A stretch of 38,144 nucleotides of DNA, from the NCBI GenBank assembly GCA_014379925.1, contig JACMKY010000493.1, forward strand, positions 1-38,144, written 5' to 3'. The notes beneath the pieces were generated by a model. It was not told the DNA's origin and made no database searches. It saw only the letters and a list, made by a program, of their open reading frames with translations. This DNA is from Cytophagales bacterium. Its GTDB lineage: Bacteria > Bacteroidota > Bacteroidia > Cytophagales > ES-bin-26. Below, one piece after another: positions 1 through 7,973 of this stretch. Position 1 is the stretch's first letter. The number at the start of each line of letters is the position of its first letter. A program made the position numbers and the translations under genes.

Positions 1-208
1 CGACGGCCTGGTTGACCGCTTCCCGGTTGCGCACGTCGAAGCACAGGACGTGGATGTCGGTTCGGGATTGCAGTTGCGCGGCCAACTCCCGCAGGCGGTC
101 TTCGCGCCGCCCGCAGACAAGAAGGCGAAAGCCGAGGCCGGCCAGGGTTTCGGCCGTGGCCCGGCCAATACCCGAGGTGGCCCCGGTAATGAGCGCAGTT
201 TGGTTCAT
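1..208 (-). CDS. Short-chain dehydrogenase/reductase, N-terminal part
   Basis: The minus strand reads from an ATG at 208 into the window edge, giving 69 residues of an SDR enzyme. The protein opens MNQTALITGATSGIGRATAE, which contains the classical SDR nucleotide-binding motif TGxxxGxG at about residues 8-15. A basic stretch follows the second strand (CGRREDRL, about residues 32-39), which usually means NADP(H) preference, and then the CFDVRN turn that contacts the adenine ring. This resembles the YdfG type (3-hydroxy acid/serine dehydrogenase), but the catalytic Tyr-Lys pair lies outside the window, so the substrate cannot be named. The opposite-strand reading frame here is a shadow. The family call is secure and the substrate is unknown. 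Confidence 0.9.
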   Translation of the reverse strand, partial: MNQTALITGATSGIGRATAETLAGLGFRLLVCGRREDRLRELAAQLQSRTDIHVLCFDVRNREAVNQAV

Positions 209-373
209 CGGTAGTGAGTTTATCGGGCAAGGAGTAAGGAAATATCGAGCTGAAGAATGTCCAATGTTCAATGTCGAAGGATGAAATCGTTTCTTTCTTC
301 GTAATTCGACATTTCTTCGGTCCGCCGACGCGGTTCATCAGTTCGACACTCCAGTTGTTTAACCGGCAACTGC

Positions 374-1174
374 CTACTCAAAGTGCAGGTAGAGCGAAAC
401 GGTGTGGGTGGTCAGGCGGTTGAGGCCCCGGCTGTACACGTTTCGGTCGGGAACCAGCAGGTCGGCGATGCCGTGCGAAAAACGGATTTCGGGCGAAAAC
501 TTCACGAATTCATAAAACAGGTCGAAGCCCGCCCCGTATTCAATGGCCAGGTCTTTGTTGAGGACATTGAGCCGTTCGCTGCCACCCTGTTTTTTCTTGG
601 TATTGGCCTCCACACTTCCCTTGATGCCCGCCACCATGTACATCCGCACGTTGTCGCGCCGTTCCGATTGGTATTTCAGCAGCAGCGGCAGTTCGATGTT
701 GGTGGATTCGCGGCTTTGGGTGGCGCTGCGGCCGCTCTGGAACGCGTAATCAATGTCGCGGGTGTAGAACGAGACGGTGGGCAGCACCCGCACCGAAAAG
801 TAGCGGGCAAACCGGTAGTTGACGATGAAGCCCAGCCCGAACCCGTTGGTATTTTTCGGGGTGATGGCCACCACAGAATCTTTGTAATTCACGAACTGGT
901 CGCTGTGGCGGAGGTTGTAGTGGGTACCGTGGAGAGCCAGGAAGAAGCCGTAGTGCATGATCCGGTTCTCGTATTCGGCCTGGTTGATGCCGTAGAAGTT
1001 TTGTTTCGAGGAAGGAATCTTCTGGCCCAATACCGGATCGGCGGCCAGCCAGAGGGGAAAAATGGCGATCAGGATACGGACGGCTTGACGGGGTGCCGCC
1101 CAGGGGGGGGCATTTTCAATACTGGTTTTTTTCCCAGGTAGATGGAGCAAATGCCAAAAGTAAGGGGTATGCAT
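374..1174 (-). CDS. porT: PorT-family outer membrane protein (type IX secretion/gliding)
   Basis: This is a 266-residue predicted eight-strand beta-barrel. The mature region starts near QKIPSSKQNFYGINQAEYEN, followed by alternating amphipathic strands and an aromatic C-terminal end (LYLHFE). PorT proteins belong to the type IX secretion system that exports adhesins and enzymes in Bacteroidota, and porT commonly lies next to ubiE in this phylum, as here. The only ATG in frame is at 1174, which puts about 32 residues before the hydrophobic signal core (RILIAIFPLWLAA, about residues 33-45) and makes the first 106 nt overlap ubiE. The family normally begins just before that core, so the start is doubtful: a TTG or other near-cognate codon inside the overlap, or translation coupled to ubiE, are alternatives. 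An eight-G run at 1103-1110 lies in the overlap. Confidence 0.8.
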   Translation of the reverse strand: MHTPYFWHLLHLPGKKTSIENAPPWAAPRQAVRILIAIFPLWLAADPVLGQKIPSSKQNFYGINQAEYENRIMHYGFFLALHGTHYNLRHSDQFVNYKDSVVAITPKNTNGFGLGFIVNYRFARYFSVRVLPTVSFYTRDIDYAFQSGRSATQSRESTNIELPLLLKYQSERRDNVRMYMVAGIKGSVEANTKKKQGGSERLNVLNKDLAIEYGAGFDLFYEFVKFSPEIRFSHGIADLLVPDRNVYSRGLNRLTTHTVSLYLHFE

Positions 1175-1851
1175 CGGGTTGATTGGAAACCAGCTTGCTT
1201 AAAAATCCGGAGAAAGTCCTCGCCGTCCGGAAAGGCCTGCACCGATTCGGGCAGGTAGGTATAGGCCGCCCGGTCCTTGGACACTGCCCGCCCCACCAGG
1301 GGCAGCACGGCGCGGGAATAGAAACGGTACAATTGCTTGAACGGAAACGCCCGGGGCTTCGAAAACTCCACCACCACGCAGGTGCCGTCCGGCTTGGTTA
1401 CCCGGTGCATATCGCGCAGCCCCTTCGCCAAGTCCTCGAAATTCCGCACCCCGAATGAAACGATGACCGCGTCGAAATAATTGTCATCGAACGGCAACCG
1501 CTCCGAGTCGCCGGTCCGCAGTTCGATCACCGACTCCAAACCCATCCGCTTGATCTTCTCCCGGCCTACCTTCAACATCCCCTCCGAAATGTCGACTCCG
1601 ATCACCCGGCGGGGTTGGAGGGCCAGGGCCTCGATGGCGAAATCGCCCGTTCCGGTGGCAATGTCGAGGATCAGTTGGGGGGCGGCGGAACGCAGGAGCC
1701 GGATCGCCCGCTTGCGCCAATAGATGTCGATGCCCAGGCTCAGGAGGTGGTTGAGGAAATCGTACTTGGGCGAAATGTTGTCGAACATCCGCGCCACCTG
1801 CTCTTTCTTGCCGGCTTGCTGCTCTTTGTACGGAATGACTGTCTTGGCCAT
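1069..1851 (-). CDS. ubiE: Demethylmenaquinone/ubiquinone methyltransferase
   Basis: A 260-residue class I SAM-dependent methyltransferase that carries out the last C-methylation of menaquinone, the respiratory quinone of this phylum. Visible landmarks are ARMFDNISPKYDFLNHLLS near residues 20-38 (UbiE signature), the SAM-binding motif I LDIATGTGDFA at 62-72, the acidic GVDIS after motif II, and LPFDDNYFDAVIVSFGVRN in the middle. I chose the ATG at 1851 because MAKTVIPYKEQQ matches the family start; an in-frame ATG at 1944 would add an unrelated 31-residue tail. The protein should end near YLGKK but here runs about 18 residues further into the porT start, ending KPSVS. A gtgca/tgcac hairpin overlapping a TTTTG box (about 1866-1880) lies just upstream and could be the promoter. 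Confidence 0.95.
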   Translation of the reverse strand: MAKTVIPYKEQQAGKKEQVARMFDNISPKYDFLNHLLSLGIDIYWRKRAIRLLRSAAPQLILDIATGTGDFAIEALALQPRRVIGVDISEGMLKVGREKIKRMGLESVIELRTGDSERLPFDDNYFDAVIVSFGVRNFEDLAKGLRDMHRVTKPDGTCVVVEFSKPRAFPFKQLYRFYSRAVLPLVGRAVSKDRAAYTYLPESVQAFPDGEDFLRIFKQAGFQSTRCIPLTFGICSIYLGKKPVLKMPPPGRHPVKPSVS

Positions 1852-2131
1852 GGGCGATTCTTGCGGGTGCAAAACTGCACTTTTTTCAGAAGAAACCCGG
1901 CAGTACGGCCAATTGTTGCGGGAGGTTGGTGATGGAATGAGCAAATTACCTGGCCGATTTTACGGGATCACCCGGCTAAGCTGCGGAAGCACCGCTTTTA
2001 GACCAACCCGGCATCGCTGGGCGTTGAATCGGAAATGTTCAATTGAATATTTTAATTTCAAGGTCCCCGCAATCCGTTGGGGTGGTCCGGCAATCCGGCG
2101 CCCACGCGTGCCTTCGCTTGCGAACCGCCCG

Positions 2132-2217
2132 GCAGCGGCCCAGTCCGAAGGAACGCGGTCCCGTAATCGGCGGACTGGCGACGAGAGCCGCCTTGGGCGG
2201 CTGGCCGCTGCGTTCCT
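2132..2217. repeat. Nested inverted repeats able to form a three-way junction
   Basis: Three perfect stems fit together without gaps. Stem 1 pairs 2132-2140 (gcagcggcc) with 2203-2211. Stem 2 pairs 2141-2147 (cagtccg) with 2171-2177. Stem 3 pairs 2186-2192 (agccgcc) with 2196-2202 around a ttg loop. Stems 1 and 2 abut directly on one side and stems 3 and 1 on the other, so the fold is a compact cloverleaf-like junction with one 8-nt linker (2178-2185). A competing 8-bp pairing exists between aggaacgc at 2149-2156 and gcgttcct at 2210-2217, and it would open stem 1. It resembles neither a tRNA nor a riboswitch known to me. It may be a REP-like palindromic unit or a cis-acting RNA of the gene at 2399. 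Confidence 0.6.
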
Positions 2218-2253
2218 AAAGGGCCCAGTTGCTACTGTATCGCTTTTGCTTGC

Positions 2254-2281
2254 GACTGGTGACTCTTGACTTACGACTGCT
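2254..2281. repeat. Degenerate heptamer repeat (GACTnnn x4)
   Basis: The tetramer GACT recurs at 2254, 2261, 2268 and 2275, exactly seven bases apart, giving the units GACTGGT, GACTCTT, GACTTAC and GACTGCT. The region is not coding in any supported gene and sits upstream of the acyltransferase gene. Whether it is a binding-site array or slippage debris cannot be told from the sequence. Confidence 0.5.
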
Positions 2282-2398
2282 TAAAGCGCAGGCTTTTGGT
2301 TGCCCCTTGCGGTTCTCCCGCGTTTTTTCCCGCAAAACTTGGCCATTCCCCGATTCCTGCCTTACTTACTGGAAAAGATTCATCCCAACCCATTCACT

Positions 2399-3568
2399 AT
2401 GGAAGCCACCACTACCGTTGCCGCCCCGGTTGGCGCCCTGCCGGGGGAGAAAACCAAGCCAACCCGCCTTGCCTCGCTCGACGCCCTGCGCGGGTTCGAT
2501 ATGTTCTGGATCATGGGCGGCGAAGGCATCGCCCACGCCCTGGCCAAAACCACCCGCTGGCCGGTGTTCAACTGGCTGTCCAAGGAACTGGAACACACGC
2601 CCTGGCACGGCTTCACTTTTTACGACATGATCTTCCCGCTGTTTTTGTTCATTGCCGGGGTATCCATGCCGTTTTCGCTGGGGGCGAGGTTGGCCAAAGC
2701 GGACGGCGGGGCCAGCAAGCGCGCCCTGTACGCTTCCATGATCCGGCGCACGCTGCTGCTCATTTTCCTGGGAATGGTCGTCAACGGCTTGTTCGAATGG
2801 AATGGCTACGAGAACACCCGCTTTGCCAGCGTACTGGGCCGCATTGGACTGGCCTGGTTTTTCGCGGGACTGATTTACCTCAATACGCACCTGCGCGGGC
2901 AAATCCTCTGGTTCGTCGGCTTGCTGGTGGGGTATTGGGCCGCGATGACGCTGGTGCCGGTGCCGGGCTTCGGGGCGGGCGTGCTCACCACCGAAGGCAG
3001 TCTGGCCGCCTACTTGGACCGCCTGCTGCTTCCCGGCAAACTCTACCTCGGCGTGCACGACCCCGAAGGCCTGTTTTCGGCCATTCCCGCCGTTGGAACG
3101 GCGTTGCTGGGGGTGTTCACGGGGCGATTTCTGCGCCACGACTCCCCGCGGTGGCCGATGGTGCGCAAGGGAATCGCCCTGGCGGTGGCCGGGACCGTGC
3201 TGTTGGGTCTGGGCAGCGCGTGGAACCTGGTTTTTCCCATCAACAAAAACCTGTGGACGAGTTCGTTCGTGGTATACGTAGGTGGCTGGAGTCTGATCTT
3301 CCTGGCGGTTTTCTACCTGATCATCGACGTGGCAGGCTACCGCCGGTGGGCCTTTCTGTTTACCCTCATCGGGCTTAACTCCATCACCATCTACCTGGCT
3401 TCGCACGGGATGATCAACTTCCTGTCGACGGCCAACTTCTTTTTCGGCGGGTTGATCAGGCAAGCCCCCGAACCCTGGCAAGCCGTGTGGACGGCCACGG
3501 CCATCGTGGTGGTGCAACTGGCCCTGCTGTACTTCCTCTACCGGAACAAGCTGTTTTTGCGGGTATGA
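2399..3568 (+). CDS. Membrane acyltransferase, NagX/YeiB/HGSNAT-like (DUF5009 type)
   Basis: A 389-residue polytopic inner-membrane protein. After a polar N-terminus it carries the family signature RLASLDALRGFDMFWIMGG at about residues 23-41, then a FYDMIFPLFLFIAGVSMPFS segment and roughly nine or ten further hydrophobic helices. Basic cytoplasmic loops such as GRFLRHDSPRWPMVRKG separate the helices. Relatives include N-acetylglucosamine-related transporters/acetyltransferases (NagX) and the human heparan-alpha-glucosaminide N-acetyltransferase, which move acetyl groups onto sugars across a membrane. I chose the ATG at 2399 because METT precedes the conserved segment; an in-frame extension to 2300 adds a low-quality sequence. 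It converges with the peptidase gene across a strong hairpin. The substrate is not readable here. Confidence 0.85.
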   Translation: MEATTTVAAPVGALPGEKTKPTRLASLDALRGFDMFWIMGGEGIAHALAKTTRWPVFNWLSKELEHTPWHGFTFYDMIFPLFLFIAGVSMPFSLGARLAKADGGASKRALYASMIRRTLLLIFLGMVVNGLFEWNGYENTRFASVLGRIGLAWFFAGLIYLNTHLRGQILWFVGLLVGYWAAMTLVPVPGFGAGVLTTEGSLAAYLDRLLLPGKLYLGVHDPEGLFSAIPAVGTALLGVFTGRFLRHDSPRWPMVRKGIALAVAGTVLLGLGSAWNLVFPINKNLWTSSFVVYVGGWSLIFLAVFYLIIDVAGYRRWAFLFTLIGLNSITIYLASHGMINFLSTANFFFGGLIRQAPEPWQAVWTATAIVVVQLALLYFLYRNKLFLRV

Positions 3569-3664
3569 GCCGGAGTCAGCGGTTGAGCCGTACGGGTTGG
3601 GAGGGTGCGTTGAGTTGGCAAGAAGGATGGAGTGGTGGCGAGTTTACGGTGACTGTAAATAGCT

Positions 3665-3716
3665 GCGACCAAACGGCGGCTGGTGTCTGCAACAACACCA
3701 GCCGCCGTTTGGTCGC
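3665..3716. terminator. Long perfect hairpin between convergent genes, probable bidirectional terminator
   Basis: A 22-bp perfect stem pairs 3665-3686 with 3695-3716 around an 8-nt loop (ctgcaaca). It lies between the stop of the acyltransferase (3568) and the stop of the minus-strand peptidase (3758). On the plus strand a short T run (tttttggg, from about 3722) follows; on the minus strand no clear T run follows. The length and perfection of the stem exceed a typical intrinsic terminator, so a palindromic repeat element that also stops transcription is possible. Confidence 0.7.
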
Positions 3717-3757
3717 GGCCGATTTTTGGGTTTCGTGACGGAAGAGAATAAAAGCGT

Positions 3758-5995
3758 CTAATTCTGGGAACCCGATCCCGGTGGTTGAAAATTTGGGTGA
3801 CCCAGTTGCCAAAGCAGGAACGAACAGGCGTCGGCGTAGGTCGCTAACCGCTGCTGCTTCGTGACACCGGGGCCGTGGCCGGTCTGGTAATCGACCCGCA
3901 ACATCACCGGCTTATTGCTCGAGGTGGCCGCCTGCAACCGGGCCGCCATCTTCGCCATCAGCCAGGGATCAACGCGCGGGTCGTTGATGCCCGTACCGAG
4001 CAGCACGGCCGGGTAGTTGGTGCGGTCTTTCACGTGGTGATAGGCGCTCATTTGGTGCAGAATCCGGAAACCTGCTTCCGTTTTCACGCTGCCGAATTCG
4101 GGGATGTTTGGTACGCCATTGGCCGTGGTTTCGAAGCGCAGCATGTCGGTCAGACCAACGGCAATGCCGACGGCGCGGAACAGGTCGGGGCGCTCGGTGA
4201 TGGCCCGGCCAATGAGAATGCCGCCCGCGCTGATGCCCAACCCGCCCAGGTGCGCCGGGGTGGTGTATTTTTCCCCAATCAGGTACTCGGCGCAGGCAAT
4301 GAAATCCTGCCAGGTATTCGGCTTGGTCGCTTGGTAGCCCGCCCGGTGCCACTCCTCCCCGTATTCACCCCCACCCCGCACGTGCGCTACGGCGTAGATG
4401 CCGCCCTGCTCCAGCCAGGCCGACAGCAGCGGCCCGTTGCCCGGCAACTGCGGAATGCCGTAGGCCCCGTAGCCATTGAGCCAGGTCGGGTGGGTGCCGT
4501 CTAATTTTATCCCTTTTTTGTGGATGATGGAGAGCGGAATGAGCGTACCGTCCGTGGCTTTGGCTTTCACTTCGCGAACCACCACGTTTTTCAATTCATC
4601 GGCTGGTCCCTCGGGTTGCAGACCAAGCGCCTCGGCTTGACGCGTAGTGGGATTCCAGGCAAACGGCCGGGGGGTTTTTACCCACGAGGTCAGCGAAAAC
4701 AACAGGCCCGGCACCCGCGCATCGGCCTGCACCTCGGCCAGCGTTCCGTCGAAAGGCAACGCAACGTACGACTCATCTTCACTTTTTTTGAACGGAATGC
4801 GCCGTAACTGACCCAATCCACCGTCCAACTGTTGAACGTACAAGGCATCCTCGGCCACGTGCAGGGCCCCTTCTCCCACGATGTAACTGCCACTCAGCAC
4901 GGCCTCGCCGGGGGGCACCACGACCGTAGCGGTCGCCAAATCCGGGTTTTTCAGGCTGGTACGAATGACCTGGTAGCGGGGGGCGTTTTTGTGCGTAATC
5001 AGGTACAGATCATCGCCGTGAACGGCCGCATCCGTCACCTCGTCGGCCATATCGCAAACCTTACGCCAGGGGATGACCGGCCGGCCAATGGTTGCCAGGG
5101 GAGCTACGTAACCCGCTTTTCCGCCCCCAACGCCCGTTTCGACGGAGGCCAGCACGTAGTCCGAGTTCGCAAACGTGTGCAGCCGGGGCAGCAGCGTCGG
5201 GCCTACCTCGATGGCCGGATCAACGCCGTATCCGAAAACAACCTGGTCCTCGTCGGCCGACGTACCGACGACGTGCCGGTACACGCGCTTTTTCTGCTGC
5301 AATTCGGTTTTGGGCGCGTCGGTCGGCAGTTGCGGCAGCCGGGTGTAGAAAAATGACCGGTTATCGGGCAGCCAGGCTACCCCGCCGTACCGCGCCCGGT
5401 CGATGGTTTCGCCCGTTTCGCGGCCCGTCGCTACGTCGTAGATGCGGATATAGGTGTTTTCCGAACCACCCGCCGCCAGCCCGACGGCGATCAGTTTGCC
5501 ATCCCAGGAGGGTTGAAAATAACTGATCGACACCGGTTGTCCGTGGGTTGGTTGCACAGTATCCGGATTAACCAGCCGCGTTTCCGGCCCCGTCAGCCCC
5601 GGCCGGAAGTACAGCCGGGCCAGGTTTTCGTTCGCGTTCGTTTTAAGGTACACGTACTGCTCACCGGGCAACCGCAGGACGCTGCTCACGCGGGCCGGCG
5701 ACGCGTTGCTCCATTCCGTGAGTCGCTCCAGCAAGATCCGCCGACCCGGAATCTGGTTCAGTACTGACTGGGTGTGGGCGGCCTGACCTTTCATCCAGTG
5801 AAGCAGTTCCGGATTTTTCATATCCTCCATCCAGCGGTACGGATCGGTGATTTTGGTCCCGAAGTAATCGTCCACCACCGGGCGGATGGGAGCTACGGGG
5901 GGCAGGACCGGGTTTGGTTGAGCGCGGCCTGCGTGAGTGAACAGTACCATGGCCACCAACGCAGTGGCCGTGGTAGGAAGAATATTGATGGGCAT
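3758..5995 (-). CDS. Prolyl oligopeptidase family serine peptidase (S9A), secreted
   Basis: A 745-residue protein with a signal peptide (ATALVAMVLFTHAGRAQ, about 10-26), so probably periplasmic. Residues about 35-440 form the N-terminal beta-propeller, opening with the family hallmark DPYRWMEDMKNPELLHWM (51-68). The alpha/beta hydrolase domain follows from about 465. The catalytic triad is visible: Ser589 in LGISAGGILIG (a GxSxGG nucleophile elbow), Asp672 in INDPRVDPW and His707 in TGHGPG. S9A enzymes cut short peptides on the carboxyl side of proline; the HVRGGGEYGEEWH segment (538-550) is the usual conserved stretch before the nucleophile. The elbow reads GISAGG where many S9A enzymes have GxSNGG or GxSAGG, so it should be active. 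It appears to be a single-gene unit. Confidence 0.93.
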   Translation of the reverse strand: MPINILPTTATALVAMVLFTHAGRAQPNPVLPPVAPIRPVVDDYFGTKITDPYRWMEDMKNPELLHWMKGQAAHTQSVLNQIPGRRILLERLTEWSNASPARVSSVLRLPGEQYVYLKTNANENLARLYFRPGLTGPETRLVNPDTVQPTHGQPVSISYFQPSWDGKLIAVGLAAGGSENTYIRIYDVATGRETGETIDRARYGGVAWLPDNRSFFYTRLPQLPTDAPKTELQQKKRVYRHVVGTSADEDQVVFGYGVDPAIEVGPTLLPRLHTFANSDYVLASVETGVGGGKAGYVAPLATIGRPVIPWRKVCDMADEVTDAAVHGDDLYLITHKNAPRYQVIRTSLKNPDLATATVVVPPGEAVLSGSYIVGEGALHVAEDALYVQQLDGGLGQLRRIPFKKSEDESYVALPFDGTLAEVQADARVPGLLFSLTSWVKTPRPFAWNPTTRQAEALGLQPEGPADELKNVVVREVKAKATDGTLIPLSIIHKKGIKLDGTHPTWLNGYGAYGIPQLPGNGPLLSAWLEQGGIYAVAHVRGGGEYGEEWHRAGYQATKPNTWQDFIACAEYLIGEKYTTPAHLGGLGISAGGILIGRAITERPDLFRAVGIAVGLTDMLRFETTANGVPNIPEFGSVKTEAGFRILHQMSAYHHVKDRTNYPAVLLGTGINDPRVDPWLMAKMAARLQAATSSNKPVMLRVDYQTGHGPGVTKQQRLATYADACSFLLWQLGHPNFQPPGSGSQN

Positions 5996-6080
5996 CGGTT
6001 GGGGTTTTTAGGCCGGGCAATTGGGCGCCGGCCAACGCTGAAGGCTTGGCCTGAATGCGCTTAAAATCGACAATCAGGCA

Positions 6081-6992
6081 TTAGTATATCAAAAAAGGCG
6101 CGTGTTCATCGTTGCAAGCCCCCAAATGAACCCTTTGGCAAGGATTGTATCCGTGGGCCCTGGATTGGTACGTTTTGTCGCTGTAGATGTACCAGTCCTC
6201 TACTCCCCTGGGGGCGATGTCAAAAGACCACCTTGGCACCCAGTGCCACGAGAGACACAAAAAGCCGTAACATTCCAATCGTTCCCCGCTAAAATGAATA
6301 CCGGTTTCAAAATCGGGAGCCATGGCGACCACTTTGGTCCAAGAATCGTTGGCCGTTTGGTAACAAGCTTGCGGCACATTCGTCCGGGACCGCCGGAACT
6401 TGTTTTCGCTAATAAAATTATCGATGAACCACTGTGCGCCGTAGTTGTCATTAAAGTAGTCCGCTGTACAGCCGGTGGCCTCCGTTCGCGCACTGCCTCC
6501 TTCGGTCCGTTTAGAGCCGGGTAGTTCAGCTGGGAATGGCAAGGGAGGGGTCGAATCCCGTTCCGCTTTGGCTTGAGTAAGGCGGGCCTGCGCTTGCGCC
6601 AAGCGGTTGATTGTCGCCTGGTCGGGCGCACTGGCAATGGCTCGGTAGATGGCAACCAGCGACTGCCCTTTTTCACTCATCAAGTCCAGTTTGCTGCTGA
6701 TTTGCAAAGAGGCACTGAGCCGGGCGTTCTGCCTACCAGGCTTGGGCGCTGTCCGCGAATGCCGAATGGCTACCTCGCCGGGCGCAAACTCGTGGAAGCC
6801 AACGAAGCTTCCGTCTTCGTAGCGGACCACGGCCAGCGTATCGCCCGTGATTACATTGGTGGAATCGTTGCCCTTGGCCACCCCGGGCGTTTCTTGTACG
6901 GGTCCGGAGAGCGGGTCTTTCGAGCAGGAAATCGCCGTCCCGGCGAACAACAAGGCAATAAAGTACTTGAAAACAGATTGTCTGTTTTTCAT
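6081..6992 (-). CDS. Cysteine-containing lipoprotein of unknown function
   Basis: A 303-residue predicted lipoprotein. The start at 6992 gives MKNRQSVFKYFIALL followed by a lipobox, TAISC, with Cys23 as the lipid anchor; the open frame extends further upstream but that part lacks protein character. After a Ser/Pro-rich stretch come a charged helical segment (about 120-165, rich in Ala, Gln and Arg) and a compact C-terminal domain (about 195-303). The C-terminal domain has six cysteines (in GCTAD, QACYQ, LECYG, FLCLS, NPCQR and GACND) and many aromatic residues, including LSWHWVPRWSFD. The even cysteine count suggests a disulphide-bonded domain outside the cytoplasm. I do not recognise the family. 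Confidence 0.75.
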   Translation of the reverse strand: MKNRQSVFKYFIALLFAGTAISCSKDPLSGPVQETPGVAKGNDSTNVITGDTLAVVRYEDGSFVGFHEFAPGEVAIRHSRTAPKPGRQNARLSASLQISSKLDLMSEKGQSLVAIYRAIASAPDQATINRLAQAQARLTQAKAERDSTPPLPFPAELPGSKRTEGGSARTEATGCTADYFNDNYGAQWFIDNFISENKFRRSRTNVPQACYQTANDSWTKVVAMAPDFETGIHFSGERLECYGFLCLSWHWVPRWSFDIAPRGVEDWYIYSDKTYQSRAHGYNPCQRVHLGACNDEHAPFLIY

Positions 6993-7522
6993 TGGTGTGA
7001 ATAAATTGGTTTGGGCAAAATGAAGTTGACTACGGCAGCAAAAGTAGAAGATCAGCAACCGGCTGGAAATAGTACTTTCGTACCCATTTTTGATCGACCA
7101 GCGCGTAGAAATTGGAACGGCAACGATGCCTGGCAGAGAGTGAAAAAGCGGCAGCTGAGCGGCCACCGGCACCGCTTCAAGCAGGCTGACGGAGGACTGC
7201 GCGGGAATAATTCGGGTCCGGTTGAAGTTTGCGGCCCCAAGGGGCATCCGGTACTCCCCTTCCGTGCATTCCCGGCACTCCATTGAGACGAGTAAGTTGA
7301 TCTCGAAGAGGCAGACGACGCTCCCTTACCCGGCGGTACGATGCGCTCAACAACCAGTAGCCGCGCGTCGTCCCCACGGTAAAGCACCTTTTTAAGCAGG
7401 CAAAGATCACCCACTCGCCGGAACGTTGGCTACGACGCAGATCAGTTGAGTAGTCCGAAACCCCGCGGTGTTTTTGCGGAAGGTTCCGCCTGGGATGAGG
7501 TTGGGATCGCTTTGGGATTTGG
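6993..7522 (-). other. Gene-poor stretch, possibly a decayed minus-strand gene
   Basis: No intact gene is supported in these 530 bp. On the minus strand a frame starting at 7414 reads MGDLCLLKKVLYRGDDARLL, then VVERIVPPG, with plausible protein composition for about 30 residues before turning into low-quality Ser/Arg sequence. Near 7325 the neighbouring frame takes over with CLFEINLLVSMECRECTEG, then EYRMPLGAANFNRTRIIP. Joining the two needs a single frameshift and would give a roughly 80-100 residue protein with a CxxC pair. This may be a frameshifted pseudogene of unknown family, or chance. Confidence 0.3.
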
Positions 7523-7918
7523 TTAGTCGATGCGGATAGCGATGTAATAGCCCGTCCCCTTCAGTACGTTGGCAGAGTGAATGACTCCTCTCGGAATCCA
7601 TATGCAGGCGTTGTTGCTTACCGTGTACACTTCATCCTCCAACTGAATTCGATAAACCAGTTCTTGTTCGGAAATGATGAGGTTGACTTCATCATAATCT
7701 TCGTGCACGTGCGGCTCCGTGTATTCCAAAGGGGGATATTGAACGGGCGATACTTGGTGAACCCCCAGGTGAAGGGGAAAACGCTTGGCGGTGTAACGCG
7801 TGATGGCTGCCGTATTGCGGTGAAAAGGCACCGCAGCGAGTGCTTCGGGTAGCATCTTGAAAATAAGCGATTCCTGGTCGTTTTCGGCGAAAAGTAAACG
7901 GTCGATTGAAGGTTGCAT
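7523..7918 (-). CDS. Small cupin-fold protein
   Basis: A 131-residue protein with one cupin barrel. The metal-site motif appears as EPHVHEDYDEVN (two His and a Glu/Asp cluster) at about residues 71-82, and the second motif as IPRGVIHSANV at about 108-118, whose His would be the third or fourth ligand. The bound metal and ligand are not predictable. The ATG at 7918 (MQPSIDRLLF) is preferred over an upstream ATG at 8035, because the extra residues would overlap the preceding membrane protein. The gene follows that membrane protein on the same strand after 55 bp, so the two may be cotranscribed. Confidence 0.8.
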   Translation of the reverse strand: MQPSIDRLLFAENDQESLIFKMLPEALAAVPFHRNTAAITRYTAKRFPLHLGVHQVSPVQYPPLEYTEPHVHEDYDEVNLIISEQELVYRIQLEDEVYTVSNNACIWIPRGVIHSANVLKGTGYYIAIRID

Positions 7919-7973
7919 AATTAAAGTGAGGGGGTGTTTGAGTCGATTTAAGAAAACGGATGACTGGTTTATT

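Larger units (their letters stand above)
1852..2398. other. Intergenic region between divergent ubiE and acyltransferase genes
   Basis: This 547-bp stretch holds no convincing gene. The open frames that cross it have no recognisable protein features and overlap one another. It does hold two structured elements described separately: a three-way-junction inverted-repeat unit at 2132-2211 and a heptamer repeat at 2254-2281. A small inverted repeat, ttcg-cttg-cgaa at 2113-2124, lies just outside the first. Confidence 0.6.
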
